This document shows, piece by piece, positions 11,215 through 22,279 of a stretch of 64,000 nucleotides of DNA (position 1 is its first letter; each line of letters starts with the position of its first letter). This DNA is from Symsagittifera roscoffensis. Its lineage: Eukaryota > Xenacoelomorpha > Acoela > Convolutidae. The stretch covers positions 31,820,599-31,884,598 of the forward strand of contig NC_087063.1 in NCBI RefSeq assembly GCF_963678635.1, in the 5' to 3' direction. The position numbers and the translations under genes were made by a program. The notes beneath the pieces were generated by a model, which worked only from the letters and a program-made list of their open reading frames with translations, did no database searches and had not been told where the DNA came from.

Positions 11215-11467
11215 ACATCAGGAATCAAAATTAAATATTGTGTGACGGAGTTTGCAAATTCACTATATATTAAGTAGTCTGCATACGTTGCCTCAGTTTT
11301 ACAAGATAGTTACTAGTAAAATTCCCACTGAAAAACAAATTACGCAAAGAGGCGAAGCTGCACTTCGCAAGCACAAGCGAGAAAACGGCAAAAAAAGCAG
11401 CTCTAAAATGGTGAAAATGTGAAATAAGAAAAAAAAGTATAAACAAATCTTGAACAACAACACTGCT
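11215..11467. other. 3' flank of the four-helix protein gene
   Basis: Contains the probable 3' UTR and a GC-rich hairpin near 11349-11371 (GAGGCGAAGCTGCACTTCGC). The hairpin belongs to the small family also seen near 463 and 15160. Confidence 0.35.
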
Positions 11468-11538
11468 GCGAGACTCCGGAATCGAACCCCGATCCGGAGG
11501 TTGAGATTCGAGCATCCTCCCATCTGCGCCATATTCGC
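11468..11538 (-). repeat. tRNA-derived SINE head
   Basis: Read on the minus strand, a box A (TGGCGCAGATGGG, 11531-11519) and a box B (GGTTCGATTCC, 11488-11478) are spaced as in a tRNA. The outermost four acceptor bases (GCGA and TCGC) pair, but the rest of the acceptor and the T stem do not. A decayed tRNA or SINE is therefore more likely than an active tRNA gene. Confidence 0.55.
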
Positions 11539-12049
11539 TTATAGTCGACCAATATAGGTTGATAAGCGATATACAAATGACCCAAATCTTTCACGCTGAA
11601 TAAAAAAGTTTAGGAAAAAAACATAAAATTTTAGAGTTGGTTTACATTTACAACCAACATGAACCCAACTTTCGCATCCGGTATTTAAAATGCATACATG
11701 CCCAACAAATCTGTTGACCAGACAAATTTGTTGAAAAAGAATTCAGTTATTTGGGAAAAAGGAGTTGTATTACTTGTTTTACTAGTTTTTATAAAAAAAA
11801 TTTCTAAAATCGTACAGAGAATTCAACCAAATTTGGTTTAATTTAATTACTTGTGCCATTACAGGAAGATATCAAATTAATTTTTAACAGTGTCGTCCAA
11901 AGCATGAACGTTACGTCTCTCCAAATATGTGCAATCAGATGCTAGGCTTGAACTGAATAAAAATGAAGATTTCAAAAAAAAATGTTAAGTAGCTTGTTTG
12001 CAGCAAAAAAAAATCTATTTTACGGTTTGATAAAGCTGGCTGATTACGA

Positions 12050-12165
12050 TTGTAATGAGCATGGTTGGCCGGTTGCTGTGCAAGTTGTACAAAACAGTCC
12101 CAACATTTCAATAAACGCAAAAAAAAACAGGCAAAACGGCGCTTCGCACCAAATGCGATGGACCA
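12050..12165 (+). repeat. Dispersed short repeat (GCTGTGCAAGT family)
   Basis: The segment with GGTTGCTGTGCAAGTTGTAC, followed by a CTTCGCACC hairpin-like motif, recurs in diverged form at about 15060-15185 and 28862-28985. The spacing between the two parts differs. It may be a SINE, but I cannot place Pol III boxes with confidence. Confidence 0.4.
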
Positions 12166-12310
12166 CAAACGCAGCATTGAAGCTAGTAGACAAACAGGAA
12201 ATTAGAGGCCAAATAATAAAAAAAACTGAAAAAGTCAAAAAACTAATTCAAAATAATCCAAGACTTTGTCTCAAACGATTTTCACCAAGAGGAAAACAAA
12301 ACCATCAATA

Positions 12311-13027
12311 CAGTGCTGATTTAAATTGTCCGGAAAAAATGAACAAAACTTGAATTTTCAAACACGTTTTTCTCAAAATGGGATAGGATTAGACAAAAAA
12401 GAAGAGAAAAAACGTTGCTTAGAATCTCCTCAGAGTTAATATGGTACAATTTTTTCTCCGAAGTTCTCAACCAGAATTTTACCCCAAAAAGAGTCAATTT
12501 GGCGTTTTTATAATTAATCAAGAATTACGCTGAAACTACTCCAATAGATGAGAAAATAGTTTTACAAGAAACCTGTTACACATCCCAACAAAGTTCTAGA
12601 AGGGTTAAATCTCTAAAAATTTAAGTAAATTGTTTAAAATTTATTTTTAAGCAAAGATTTTGGGTTTTATATAATAAAAATCATGTTTCTTGACTATCAA
12701 GCAAAAATATTTTCTCTTATTAAGGTTTTTGGAAATTTAATCCTTCTAGAATTTTTTGGGCTGTGTAAGAGGCTTGGCTTCTTGTGGTATATTTTCTTCA
12801 TCAATTAACAAAGTAGTTAAACGTAATTTTTGATTAACTGAAAAAATCCAAAATGACCCATTTTTGGTTGTGAATTTCGGAGAAAAAATTGCATCATATT
12901 AATTTTGATGAAATTCCAAGCAATTTTTGTTTTCTTCACTTTTTGTCTAATCTTAACGCAATTTGATAAAAATGTGTTCAGTAATCAAGTTTTGTTCGTT
13001 TTGTCCGAATAATTTGAATCAGCACTG
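12311..13027. mobile_element. Tc1/mariner-like non-autonomous element
   Basis: The 717-bp element has inverted ends CAGTGCTGATTTAAATTG and CAATTTGAATCAGCACTG-like sequence. The match extends inward for well over 100 bp (for example GAACAAAACTTG at 12340 against CAAGTTTTGTTC near 12990). It is flanked by TA on both sides (12309-12310 and 13028-13029). CAGTGCTG ends with a TA duplication fit the Tc1/mariner class. No transposase frame is present, so it is a MITE. A lone similar end lies at 1129. Confidence 0.75.
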
Positions 13028-14502
13028 TACAATCGCCCGCGTGAACTAATTTATCAAGCCCACAAACCGTACGTAAACTGCTTGAATACAACAATGTTGA
13101 TTTGAGCTAATAAACTTTTGAATTCTATTACATGCGTACTCCCGGAGGGGAGAAGTCCGGCGAAAAAATGAGCCTGAACAACTTTCAAACTTAAATTTGA
13201 ACAAAATGAACTTTAATCCTCAAACAAGCAAGTTTTTAGATTGACCGCCCTATACAATTGGGCCACTGAAGCTTACAGAAGCCGCAAAAGGGATGTACAA
13301 AATCACAACTTTGCATGTAATAGTTTGGAATGTAATAGACTTGGAATGTGATAAATCAACCATACGGCCTTGCAATTAGTAACCTGGAAAGCCAAAATAT
13401 ACATTTCAGAAGCGCGTTTATGAATTTTAAATAACAATTAACTTTCTTCGGTTCATGAAATAAAAGTGCACCAACTGTGATAACTAATAATTAAGTAAAT
13501 GACAACGTTCATGCTATCAGAACGCCCACTGAACCTCCAGTTTTGAAAGTACTACCAAAGGTAGTGCTAATATTTGCTACTTAGGTTGGAAAAACAGTAG
13601 CTTTTTTGCATCAAACTGCGCTCTGCTTGTGTAAAGAATGAAATTGACAGTTTTAGACAGTCGACTTTGCTTTCGTAAAATCACGCCTACCACAACAGTC
13701 CAAATTTACAAAGACTGAGAGGTTCAGCTAAAGCTGGAGGCACCTATTTGTTTTCGTTTTAAAATGTATCTTACTAATGCGGGATGAAATGCTCAATTTT
13801 CAATATTTCAAAAGTTGGACTTTACCCAAAACCTAATTTTCTAAAGAAGAAAAAAATTCGTACCAAGGATGTAATCGTTTATGCAGGGAATTTTTTGTAC
13901 CTTGTTTGTTTTAATCAAATCATTAACCTCAGAATTGGTGGGAAAATTTTTTCGAAGTTCATAAAAGTTTATCTTCTTAAATTAGGGTGCTGTTGTTGAC
14001 CTCTACTTAAAATAGGTCGAAGATTTTGTTGACCTGTGCTTTTGACTGAACCCGTAGCCGCAGAGCCTTTAACGCACGGAAGATTTGCAAAAGCTGTTTG
14101 TTTTTCGATTAAACTCTCTAAATCTCAAGTTTTCGAGAATAGTAAAAAATATACTATTGATCAAACATCCCCATCCAGAATTTTTAGAAGGCAAAAAATG
14201 GCAAGGTGACCATGCAGGCAAACAAGGAAATAAACAAGGAACCATTTGTTTGAAAATAGGTGGTGTACTTTTTGAGAAAAAATATTTTCGAAAAGAGAAG
14301 CGTCTCAGAAACTAAGAAATTAATTACCATACATTTTCATTATACCTGAAAATATACCTGAAAAAGTTTCAGCAATTGGACTTTTCCCAAAAACGCTACA
14401 TTTTTTTCACAAAAATTAAAGATTTTTTACAAAAATTATCTTAATTTGTTTCATCCATTGGAGTCTTTATCTCAGACTCAGACTGGCAGGGTTGTTTTTG
14501 GG
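13028..14502. other. Gene-poor stretch
   Basis: No gene is recognised. On the minus strand at about 13236-13270 the sequence TGGCCCAATTGTATAGGGC resembles a tRNA box A with D arm, so another SINE relic is possible. At about 13724-13745 CAGCTAAAGCTGGAGGCACC resembles the left end of the satellite insertion at 22280. The frames at 13784-13999 and 14085-14315 look like chance. Confidence 0.35.
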
Positions 14503-14664
14503 ACCGACTTATGCAGCGAAGAAGTACAAAAACTGTTTCTTGGATTTGCAAGGATACAAAAAAACTTGGATACTTGGATTTGCAAGGATACAAAGGGTAC
14601 CGACTTATGCAGCGAAGAAGTACAAAAACTGTTACTTGGATTTGCAAGGATACAAAAAAACTTA
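14503..14664 (+). repeat. 96-bp tandem repeat, about 1.7 copies
   Basis: The unit begins ACCGACTTATGCAGCGAAGA at 14503 and again at 14599. Within each unit TTGGATTTGCAAGGATACAA is itself repeated. All three frames remain open on both strands because the unit length is a multiple of three. The repeated peptide seen in each frame is therefore a by-product and not evidence for a gene. Confidence 0.75.
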
Positions 14665-14689
14665 CATTTCCCAATTTTAAAAAAATAAT

Positions 14690-14960
14690 TATATGACCAC
14701 GAACAATTTATGATTGGCATTTTTTTGATATAATTACCCTAAATTGAGAAAACTGAATCAGTAGTAAATTTTTTATTCCACTGGAAATTCCACTGGGAAA
14801 AAACTAGTAATTAAAATGTACTTTTGAAGCTCAAAGTGGATTGTATACTTTTGAGTTCGATAATGGAGTTTGGCTTCCTGTTAACAATGGAAATGAAAGA
14901 AACTTAAAAATCAAAAATCAAACCACAAAAAAAAAGAAATCAATATTGAGCTGAGTATTT
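14690..14960 (+). repeat. Dispersed repeat family R, partial copy
   Basis: Diverged copy of the family described at 18284. It retains TTTTTTATTCCACTGG and the GGCTTCCTGTTAACAATGG segment. Confidence 0.45.
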
Positions 14961-15057
14961 TTCCTAAAAATATGATTTTCCTTCGTGAGTTATATGGGTC
15001 AAAAATCGGTTTACTAGTGTGAGGATGAAGGCGCGCAAAGTTGTCCCATATAATGTG

Positions 15058-15185
15058 AAAGCAACGCAAGGATAGCGGTTTGCTGTGCAAGTAGCACAGA
15101 ATGTTGAGACCAAAATAAAATTTTGAATTAAAGCCAAAAATAAAAATGTATTTTTAAAGAGGCGAAGCTGCAGCACTTCGAAAAC
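15058..15185 (+). repeat. GCTGTGCAAGT-family repeat with hairpin
   Basis: Carries GGTTTGCTGTGCAAGTAGCA at about 15078, and the hairpin GAGGCGAAGCTGCAGCACTT at about 15161. A further GAGGCGAAGCG follows at 15244. Confidence 0.45.
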
Positions 15186-15630
15186 GCTAGAGAGAACACG
15201 AGAAAAGCAGCTCTATAAAGTGCAATAAGAAAAATTCAAACAGAGAGGCGAAGCGATACAAATATGAATGACTATGAAAATCAAACGGAAAAAATTTTCA
15301 GCAAAAGCCCAAAATATCCGGAACAAAAGTTTCTAAATCATTAGAAACTATACAACAAGCTTTGCGAATGCTATACAGAAGCCAAATTTAAAATAAAAAA
15401 TATTTTCAGCGGAAATAACCAGACAGACAATAATCTGATTTACCCAAAACTTTTTATTTGCAAGAAAAATAAGTCTCAATTGAAATCGAACTCCCGGGCT
15501 GTGTCGCCTCAAGCATGGGGATTACAGCAACTTGGAATAAAGATGAAGCATCGAGGTACGGGAACTAATCCGACAAAAATAAACAGACGTACGATAGTCC
15601 GAAAAAGTACAAGAACTCTAGTTAGCAAAA

Positions 15631-15698
15631 CCGGCGCGCCCGGATTCAAACTGCAAATGTGCAATCTAAGTGTTTTACCTCTAGGCTAGATGCGCCGG
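15631..15698 (-). repeat. tRNA-derived SINE head
   Basis: On the minus strand a 68-base tRNA-like unit has a perfect 7-bp acceptor pairing (CCGGCGC with GCGCCGG). Box A is TAGCCTAGAGG (15689-15679) and box B is AGTTTGAATCC (15652-15642). The T-stem is mispaired, and there is no clear anticodon arm, so I call it a SINE or pseudogene. Confidence 0.55.
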
Positions 15699-16159
15699 AT
15701 GGTTGATTGGATTTGAATTTATTAAGACCAAGCGGTAACACAGACGAAAAACTTGCGCAGAAGCCCTTCATGCCGAAAAAAAAATTCCAAAAAAAATCTC
15801 AATTATAGTCCCTTTTCCCCTCAGAGCACACACACGCGCACAAAAAAATTTTCGGACGTAACGACGCAATAAGAGGCCACTTAATTGATGTTAATTAACC
15901 CGAAACTTATTAAGTCGATAAAAAAGACGAAAAAATGAACAAAAAGTGAAATTTTAATAAATCGAGCTGGTAAAATTACAAATTTAAAATCAAATTTCGA
16001 TTCGGCCGGAATTTCAAATGCTAAAAATAAATGCAGTAACAATGTTTACAGCTTAAATAAACGATTCTTAGATGTGGCAACTAAGCCGACAAAACATTAG
16101 CAGACAAATAATAGGCCGAAATTTTTTTTTGAACCGAAACCTTAAAAAAAAACTAGTCC

Positions 16160-16235
16160 TGGTAAGATTAGAGATCAGGACCTTTGCCGTTCCAGGCGTA
16201 TTCGTTACCGCCAGGCTAAGCCTGCATGACACTAC
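16160..16235 (-). repeat. tRNA-derived SINE head
   Basis: Box A TAGCCTGGCGG (16218-16208) and a box B-like GGTCCTGATCTC (16182-16171) lie at tRNA-like spacing on the minus strand. Confidence 0.45.
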
Positions 16236-16364
16236 AAAATTTGAATTCATTACGAACTAACGTACCAAAGTTGTGCACATATTGTTTACGGGAAAAAAGT
16301 CTAGTAGCCGATTGCAATACCCTTGCTATCGCAAGGTTAATAAGCCTCGAATTATTAAACATTC

Positions 16365-16437
16365 GGCTACGTCTCAGATTTGATCTGCGGCCTAGAAATT
16401 ATGAGTCTGACGCACTAACCACTCGGCCACGGACATT
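16365..16437 (-). pseudogene. tRNA-Met-like pseudogene or SINE head
   Basis: On the minus strand the sequence has a strong box A (TGGCCGAGTGGTTAG) and an anticodon arm GTCAGACTCATAATTTC. That places CAT in the anticodon position, as in elongator methionine tRNA. The 3' half is degraded: the T arm reads AGATCAAATCT instead of a good box B, and the acceptor stem does not close. A functional tRNA is unlikely. Confidence 0.5.
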
Positions 16438-16599
16438 TAATAAGTCACAAACACTAGCCACAAATAAAGCAGAGAATAGATGCTATGAAATTTCTACTGC
16501 TACAGATCGTGATTATAGCAAAAGTGCCACCAAATAAGTGAACATTTAATGGACACTTCTATTAGCAAGTTAGGTTTGGAAAAAAGAAGGTTCGTACTA

Positions 16600-16750
16600 A
16601 TTCACTAACGCTTGCGAACTTGCTAGAATAATTAACTCAAATTGAAAAAACTAGATCAATGGGTAAAGTTTTCATTGTTGAGAAATCTGAAAATTACATT
16701 CCACTTTCGAAACTAGAAGTCGACCATGTTCCAAGACTAAAACTTTTCCT
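16600..16750 (+). repeat. Dispersed repeat family R, partial copy
   Basis: Contains the diagnostic GGGTAAAGTTTT and CCACTTTCGAAACTAGAAGT segments of the family. The neighbouring 16300 region shares CCGATTGCAATACCCTTGCT with 17975, another dispersed repeat. Confidence 0.5.
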
Positions 16751-17530
16751 GGAAAAAATATCATCAACACATATAGAACAGTCTGAATAAGATTCTGAAT
16801 AAAGTATGAATTCAGTTATCCGAAACAAAAGACAAATTTATAATAATTGTTGAAAAATTCGATGAAATAATCAGTTATTTTCGATTTTTGCCACCAGGTT
16901 TGAGAACATGAGCGTTAAAAATAAAGACCCTGATCTTGCACGCCCCGGAAAAAATACAGGCTTCAACATTTGTCAATTCAATTTGAATCCATATTTTTTT
17001 CAAAGCAGTCTACATGTAGAGGTAATAAGATTACGATTCCAGTCACCTTAAAGTGTATTGACCCGAAATCAAATACGCGTCATGTTAAAAATAATATTTA
17101 AGTTCCTGAGCGTATTCAACTCCAGATTCGAACGTTCTATGAAGCACCGTGACTACATACTTTTCATATTTCAATTAGTGTTAACTAAAATTCAATCTAA
17201 GAGCTCCCAAACAATCCAAATTGAATCGCAATGAACACATTGATAACTATTTACATTGATATTGACAAATCACTCAAGACCAAAAGTTTTTAAGCCCAAA
17301 AAAGAATTCAATGAACCAGGGAATGAAACAGATTACATATGAAGGCGTAAGTCAAGGAATGTCTTCACTAATAAGTAACTTCACTTCATGAAAATGAATA
17401 AAAGTGTATTTTAAGCAAGTTGCTTAGTCTCAGTAGTTTGAAATGCGAAGTATTGCAGACCCCATCTCCATCCTAATTAGTTCTACTCTTTAGTTTCGAT
17501 ATGAACACTCTTCAAATCTCTCAGTCCGCT
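16751..17530. other. Intergenic stretch
   Basis: No gene is recognised. It contains the presumed 3' flank of the minus-strand gene that ends at 17531. Confidence 0.35.
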
Positions 17531-19760
17531 CTAGATCTGAGTGGAGTATCCCAGTGGCATCTTCTGGGGGAGCTCATCTGCCTGCTCATCGATTCCAGCG
17601 ACCACCAGGATCGGGAACTTCTTCTCGTTTGCGCCGTAGATTACCTGAAAGAATCTTGGCCATAGAAATTTTTTCTTTACACAGAGACTAAGCTGAGCTT
17701 CGCACCATTTGCGACACAAAGCAAGAAAGCCACTAAGTCGATATAATATGGACCGAAAAAAAATTAAGACTATAGAGTTATTAGGTAAAATTACAAACGA
17801 CATAAAATAATGCGAATAGGGCAGATATTTAAAATCCCATAAATCAAAAAATATATCTGTAGCGTTAAATTGGTTATCTGTAGCGGTAAACTGGTTGCCA
17901 AGAGGCTTCAAGGAAATGAGTCCAGATGAGAAGAGTCCTGTAAAAAAAAGTTGTTTACGGGCAAAAAGTCCAGTACCCGATTGCAATACCCTTGCTTATC
18001 ACAAGGGTAATAAAACTAGAAAACCATCAAAAGAAAGTATGAAAGTTATCTGCCATCCCGACGTTATATCTTGAATGTGTTTATTAAATATCTGTAGAGC
18101 TCAAAGCTTGGTTTTCTTCGAAAATTTTCAGCTTACAAAAATTATATTTTTGTTCCAGCCGGAATTAAACTGATAATTCCTTTAAAAAAACAATCGACTC
18201 CAGGCTCACAAATTACTCATTGGAGTTCATGTAAATATACAGATAAAATTTGTTTATTAGAATTAAATGAGAAAATTTTAAGGATAGCTGACAGGCAGTT
18301 GTAAAAGGGTCAATGAATGCAATTAAACAGAAAAAAAATAGACTTTTTTTGAAAATGTTTATTTCCAAGAAAAAAAAACAGATTTCCAAGAAAAAAATTC
18401 AAGCTCTTTGAAACTCTAGAAAAAAATATGATTGGCCCTTTTGTTGATAAACTTGAGCCAATTTGATAAAACTGGCTCAATAAGTAAAGAAATATTTCGC
18501 TGGGAAAATTGAAAATTAAATACCACTTTCGAAACTAGAAGTCGATCACGTTTTTCGTGGCCTTTACATGTTCGCTGTTCAACAGTGGAATTTGCCTTCC
18601 TTTTAAAAAACGAAATGAATTGAATTACAAAAAAATCGCAAGTCAAACCGCGAAAAAGTTTACTTGAGAAACTATTTGGATGCGAATGAAATTCAGGCGG
18701 ATATAGGTTAACTTTCCGTTTGCAAACGCCTATACTTGATTTTTTTTGCTTTCTGTATAAAATAGGTCATTAAATGTGATTTCGAAGTCATAAATGGACA
18801 AAAAATTGCCCACACTGGTCAAAAATAGATTTTTTTGTTTCATCGTCAACTTTAAAAGTTTTTAATTTATATTATTGGCCAATCAAATTTTCATTTAATT
18901 AAATGATCAATTGAAAAAAGGACAAACTTCAGGTCGAAAGTAGTTAATTTTGTTCAATACTTAGAAGGGTTCTCCTTTTCTTTCGAGCAGAAAAGTATGC
19001 GGGCACTAACATTGTAGGAAGGTGGCTTCTCGCTAGAGGTGTCAGACGCAGGTGCCACTCGTCGCACCACTGGGTCGTTGGAGGAGTTGCACAACATCCA
19101 GAGGATGGCGAACAGGCATGCGGTGATTGAGGAGATGAGGAGGATCTGCATGGTGTTCCTGTCCTGCCAGATGCCTCTTAGGTACGCCATATCTCCTCTC
19201 TCTTCTTCATCGTGATCTCCATATTGGTGTTCACGGCGATCTTCCCCGTGATTATCCTTGTACGACAGTTCCGGGTACTTCTTGGCCTCCGCGTCTTTTG
19301 AAATATAATCACTTATGACAGGAAAATGTTAATTCATTCATTTTGCGACAACCAATAACGCATATTTCGATATTTTAGATTCAAAGCACACTTTTTCTTA
19401 TTGACAACACTAAGTTTACGAAAAAGTAAACATTGCGTGATTTGTAATGGACATTTACTGGCTTTATATGCATGCTTCGGTTCTTCCGATCAAATGAAAC
19501 CAACCTTGCTCAACGGGCACGAGGATTCCGATATTCTTGAGCAGGTTTTCGAACTCATTCAGAGCCGCCTCCTCGTCGCTTCCGAGGATGACGTCATTGT
19601 TGTCCATTGCCTTACCCACTTCTTTCTGCTGAGCTGCCTGTTCCAGCTGGTTCTGGGACACTGGTTCCAGAGAGAAGATGTCCGGAACGGAGAAGAAGTT
19701 AGAGAACAGGTCGGTGAGACCAGACAGCTGTTGGTCCAGACCTCCCATCCCAAAGTCCAT
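17531..19760 (-). CDS. Single-pass membrane protein with PPxY and PDZ-ligand motifs, 3 exons
   Basis: Exons, read on the minus strand, are 19760-19505, 19294-19011 and 17644-17531. Their GT-AG introns join in compatible phases (1, then 0) to give 217 residues. Residues 1-85 are acidic and rich in Q, L and F. Residues 86-131 are strongly charged (EHQYGDHDEEER). One hydrophobic segment spans about 134-154 (MQILLISSITACLFAILWML). After it comes RR, then a PPSY motif (176-179), which fits the PPxY consensus for WW-domain ligases such as the NEDD4 type. The last residues STQI fit a class I PDZ ligand. An AG lies directly before the ATG at 19760, so an upstream exon (5' UTR or signal peptide) probably exists. 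GC content and codon use are clearly higher than in the surroundings. I do not recognise the family. Intron 2 contains a repeat R copy at 18284-18660. Confidence 0.6.
18284..18660 (+). repeat. Dispersed repeat family R, near-complete copy in intron 2
   Basis: Representative of a family of roughly ten copies in this window. In order it shows a GACAGGCAGTTGTAAAAG head and a GATTGGC(A/C)CTTTTTTG segment. Next come AAACTGG(A)TCAATA(G)GTAAA and CCACTTTCGAAACTAGAAGT with CGATCACGTTTTT, and last TTGCCTTCCTTTTAA with GTCAAACC(A/G)CGAAAAAG. I find no terminal inverted repeats, no coding frame and no clear Pol III boxes, so the class is unknown. Other copies lie at about 14690, 16600, 20084, 22131 with 24643, 26425, 27185, 27545 and 38030. 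Confidence 0.6.
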
Positions 19761-20083
19761 CTAAAACACACCAAATCACTCACATTTATGAAATTGTTAA
19801 TTATAAAACATAAGGTTTCTCGCCAACCACCGTCTAACCCCCACATACAGTTTTAAAGAATTTTTCTAGTCGTTTTCACGTAGATCTCAATTGCAATGAA
19901 CATAGGCAACAGGAAATTTGAAAAATGTCAAGAAAGCCAAAAACTTGAAATGTCAAGAAACCCAAAATGATTTTGAAAGTAACTTATAAAACAGACGCGA
20001 GATGAAGCTCCGCAAGACTTGCCGTACAATAATTGGTAGCAAGTTGATAAAAAATTAGACGAAGCCACTTACTCAAAAAAAAA
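19761..20083. other. 5' flank or upstream intron of the PPxY membrane protein gene
   Basis: Because an acceptor AG adjoins the ATG at 19760, this should include intron sequence. No upstream coding exon could be identified by eye. Confidence 0.35.
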
Positions 20084-20700
20084 CATAGCCAATCAAAGAT
20101 TAGAAAAGAGTAATGAACGCAAGTAAACAAAAAACACTGACTTTGTTAAAAAAAATCTCGACATTTGAAATTCAAAGAAAAAAATAGATGCCCTTTAAGC
20201 TCTTTGAATTTTTAGAACGATTTATCACTGGCGCTTTTTTGATAACATAAACCAAACTTGAGAAAACTGGATCAACAGGTAAAGTTTTTTATTCCGCTGG
20301 AAATCTAAAAATTAAATTCCACTTTCGAAACTAAAAATCGATCACGTTTTCTTGCGCCATTTGCACGTTCGTATTTGGAGAGTGCTATTTACGTCACTTT
20401 CAGCAGATGAATTTCAACTGAACTCAAAAAGTGCATTATACCTTAAGTGCATCAATATTTTAAGACTTTTCCTGAAAAGAAAAAACAAAAAATAAGCAAA
20501 ACCTATATAAGAGTCATCACTACGTTCATTACTCTTAATATCAACAGAAAAAAAAACACGTCTACGATTATTTCGTTCTCGAATCATGTTCAATTTAAGG
20601 AAAACATTTCAAAAACACGTATTAAAAAATTTGTTTACAGGAAAGTCTAAAGTTTAAGCAAGTGATAAAAAATCAAAAGTCAAACCACAAAAAAGTCGAA
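20084..20700 (+). repeat. Dispersed repeat family R, long copy
   Basis: The copy carries an extra internal block (about 20390-20640, with GTCACTTTCAGCAGATGAAT and ACCTATATAAGAGTC). That block is shared with the copy at 38030-38330, so the two form a subfamily. Confidence 0.55.
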
Positions 20701-21614
20701 GTTGAGCTAAATCAAGTTTACGATTTTTTCTTTCAAAAACAAACGACCTGAATAAAACGACACTTAGTTAAATGACACTTAAAATTCCTTAAAAATTGTT
20801 AATTTCCCAATTGGAAACAGATGTTGTCCGCATGTACAAGTTCATAAAATCAATGAATACACCCTAAAATTGACGTTTTTGTATGCGGGGCGGGGAACTG
20901 CTGGGTAGCAGAAGGCACATAGCCATACCCTTTAGACGAAAAAGAATAATACAATACGTTACGACGTAGAATTAGGCTAGCCGAGAGATGGCAACACAAA
21001 AAAAATCTTTTACGAACACTCATGAAATAAGTAATTTATATTGTGTAAGCTGCGATACATCTGACGGTTTTTGAACTGAAGTGAAGATTTGACAACGGTC
21101 AGTATCCTAACACTGACGTGAGGAATTCAATCAATTTTCTAAAGGATTAGTTCACCCTCATATTTCGTAATTTTCATTTGGACCGAAATTACTAGCAACT
21201 TTTAATTCTTTGAGAATCCAGCAAATTTCAATACAACAGCAAATTTCATTACTTTGAGAATCAATACTTTGATTAAATGCATGAAAACCACGAAACATGA
21301 AAACTGCATCATACTACCAATGATGTTTTTCAGCTAATATCAAAGCTACATTATCAACTCAACACAACTGTGACAAAATTCAGACAAAACTATTTTTAAA
21401 CCGCAAACAGTATATTTTAACGTGAAACCATATTTGCCAACGAAACACGTGCTAAATTCAGTCAGTTTATTCTATCGGTTTGCAGCTAACAATCGACTTT
21501 AGCTCTTATACATCGCCCTCCTCCACCTGCAAATTTGCATTTACAAAACTTATGTTCACAAGATCCGATTGCAATCAAAATTGACATGAGGCCTAATTAA
21601 ATTGATGTTTATGT
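20701..21614. other. Gene-poor stretch
   Basis: No gene is recognised. At about 21515-21600 the phrase CACCTGCAAATTTGCATTTA followed by CCGATTGCAATCAAAATTGA resembles the subterminal part of the G/C-tract MITEs, so a MITE relic is likely there. Confidence 0.35.
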
Positions 21615-22061
21615 CAGGGACGGATCTAGGATTTTCTCGAGGGGGGGAGGGGGGGGCGGATTTTCAAAAAATTTTCCAAAATTTTGACGACCTTTTTTTT
21701 TAGGTCGACCAAATTGATCTAATTGTGACGGAATTCCCAAAGCACTGTTTTGCCCCTATTTTGACTAAATTTTTTGCGTCACAGGCAAATTTTTGAAAAA
21801 ACAGTCAATAAAGCCGTTTTTGGGCACTTTGAAAAATTTTGACAAAAAAATCGCGTTTTTTTAGCGCGCGCTACCCCTCAAAGTTAGTATGTATTGGCGC
21901 CGAAGGCGCCTTTAGAAAAATTTTAGGGTCGGTCTGGCAAAAATGGATTTCTGAAAAAGTATCAAAGGGGGGACCCTTTGGGTCGGCAGGGGGTCGAATC
22001 CCTGAGGGGGGGGAGGCGTCCGCCAAACCCCCCCCCCCCCCCACCCCTAAATCCGCCTATG
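21615..22061. mobile_element. hAT-like MITE with CAGGGACGG end
   Basis: The element begins CAGGGACGGATCTAGG and ends CTAAATCCGCCTATG. It shares the GGCGCC-GAA-GGCGCC core and long terminal G and C tracts with the copy at 9543. No clean target duplication is visible. The 94-residue frame across it (21839-22123) is an accident of the tracts. Confidence 0.6.
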
Positions 22062-22130
22062 TCATGTGGGTGAAAAAAGAGTTTTGTAAAAAGTACTTCT
22101 GCCAATATTATCCCTACATGTGAAACTTCA

Positions 22131-22279
22131 AAACCTAGCCAACAGACAGTTGGAAAAGTGTTAATTAACGCAAGTAAACAGAAAAAAAAGGCGACTAGTT
22201 TTTTTTTCAAAACCTCAACCTTTGAACTTCAAAGAAAAAATAGATGCCCTTAAAGCACTTTGATTTTCAAGAACAACTA
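22131..22279 (+). repeat. Dispersed repeat family R, 5' part, interrupted by the satellite insertion
   Basis: The copy runs from CTAGCCAACAGACAGTTGG to AAGAACAACTA and stops at 22279. It resumes at 24643 with AACTAATGATTGGCGC. In uninterrupted copies the two parts are contiguous (for example AGAACAATTTATGATCG at 27665), which gives an empty-site comparison for the insertion. Confidence 0.7.

Noticed and set aside
16365-16437. Functional tRNA-Met gene
   Set aside because: The anticodon region fits, but the T arm and acceptor stem are broken.
19401-19856. 151-residue plus-strand frame
   Set aside because: Antisense shadow of exon 1 of the PPxY membrane protein gene, which has consistent splice signals on the minus strand.
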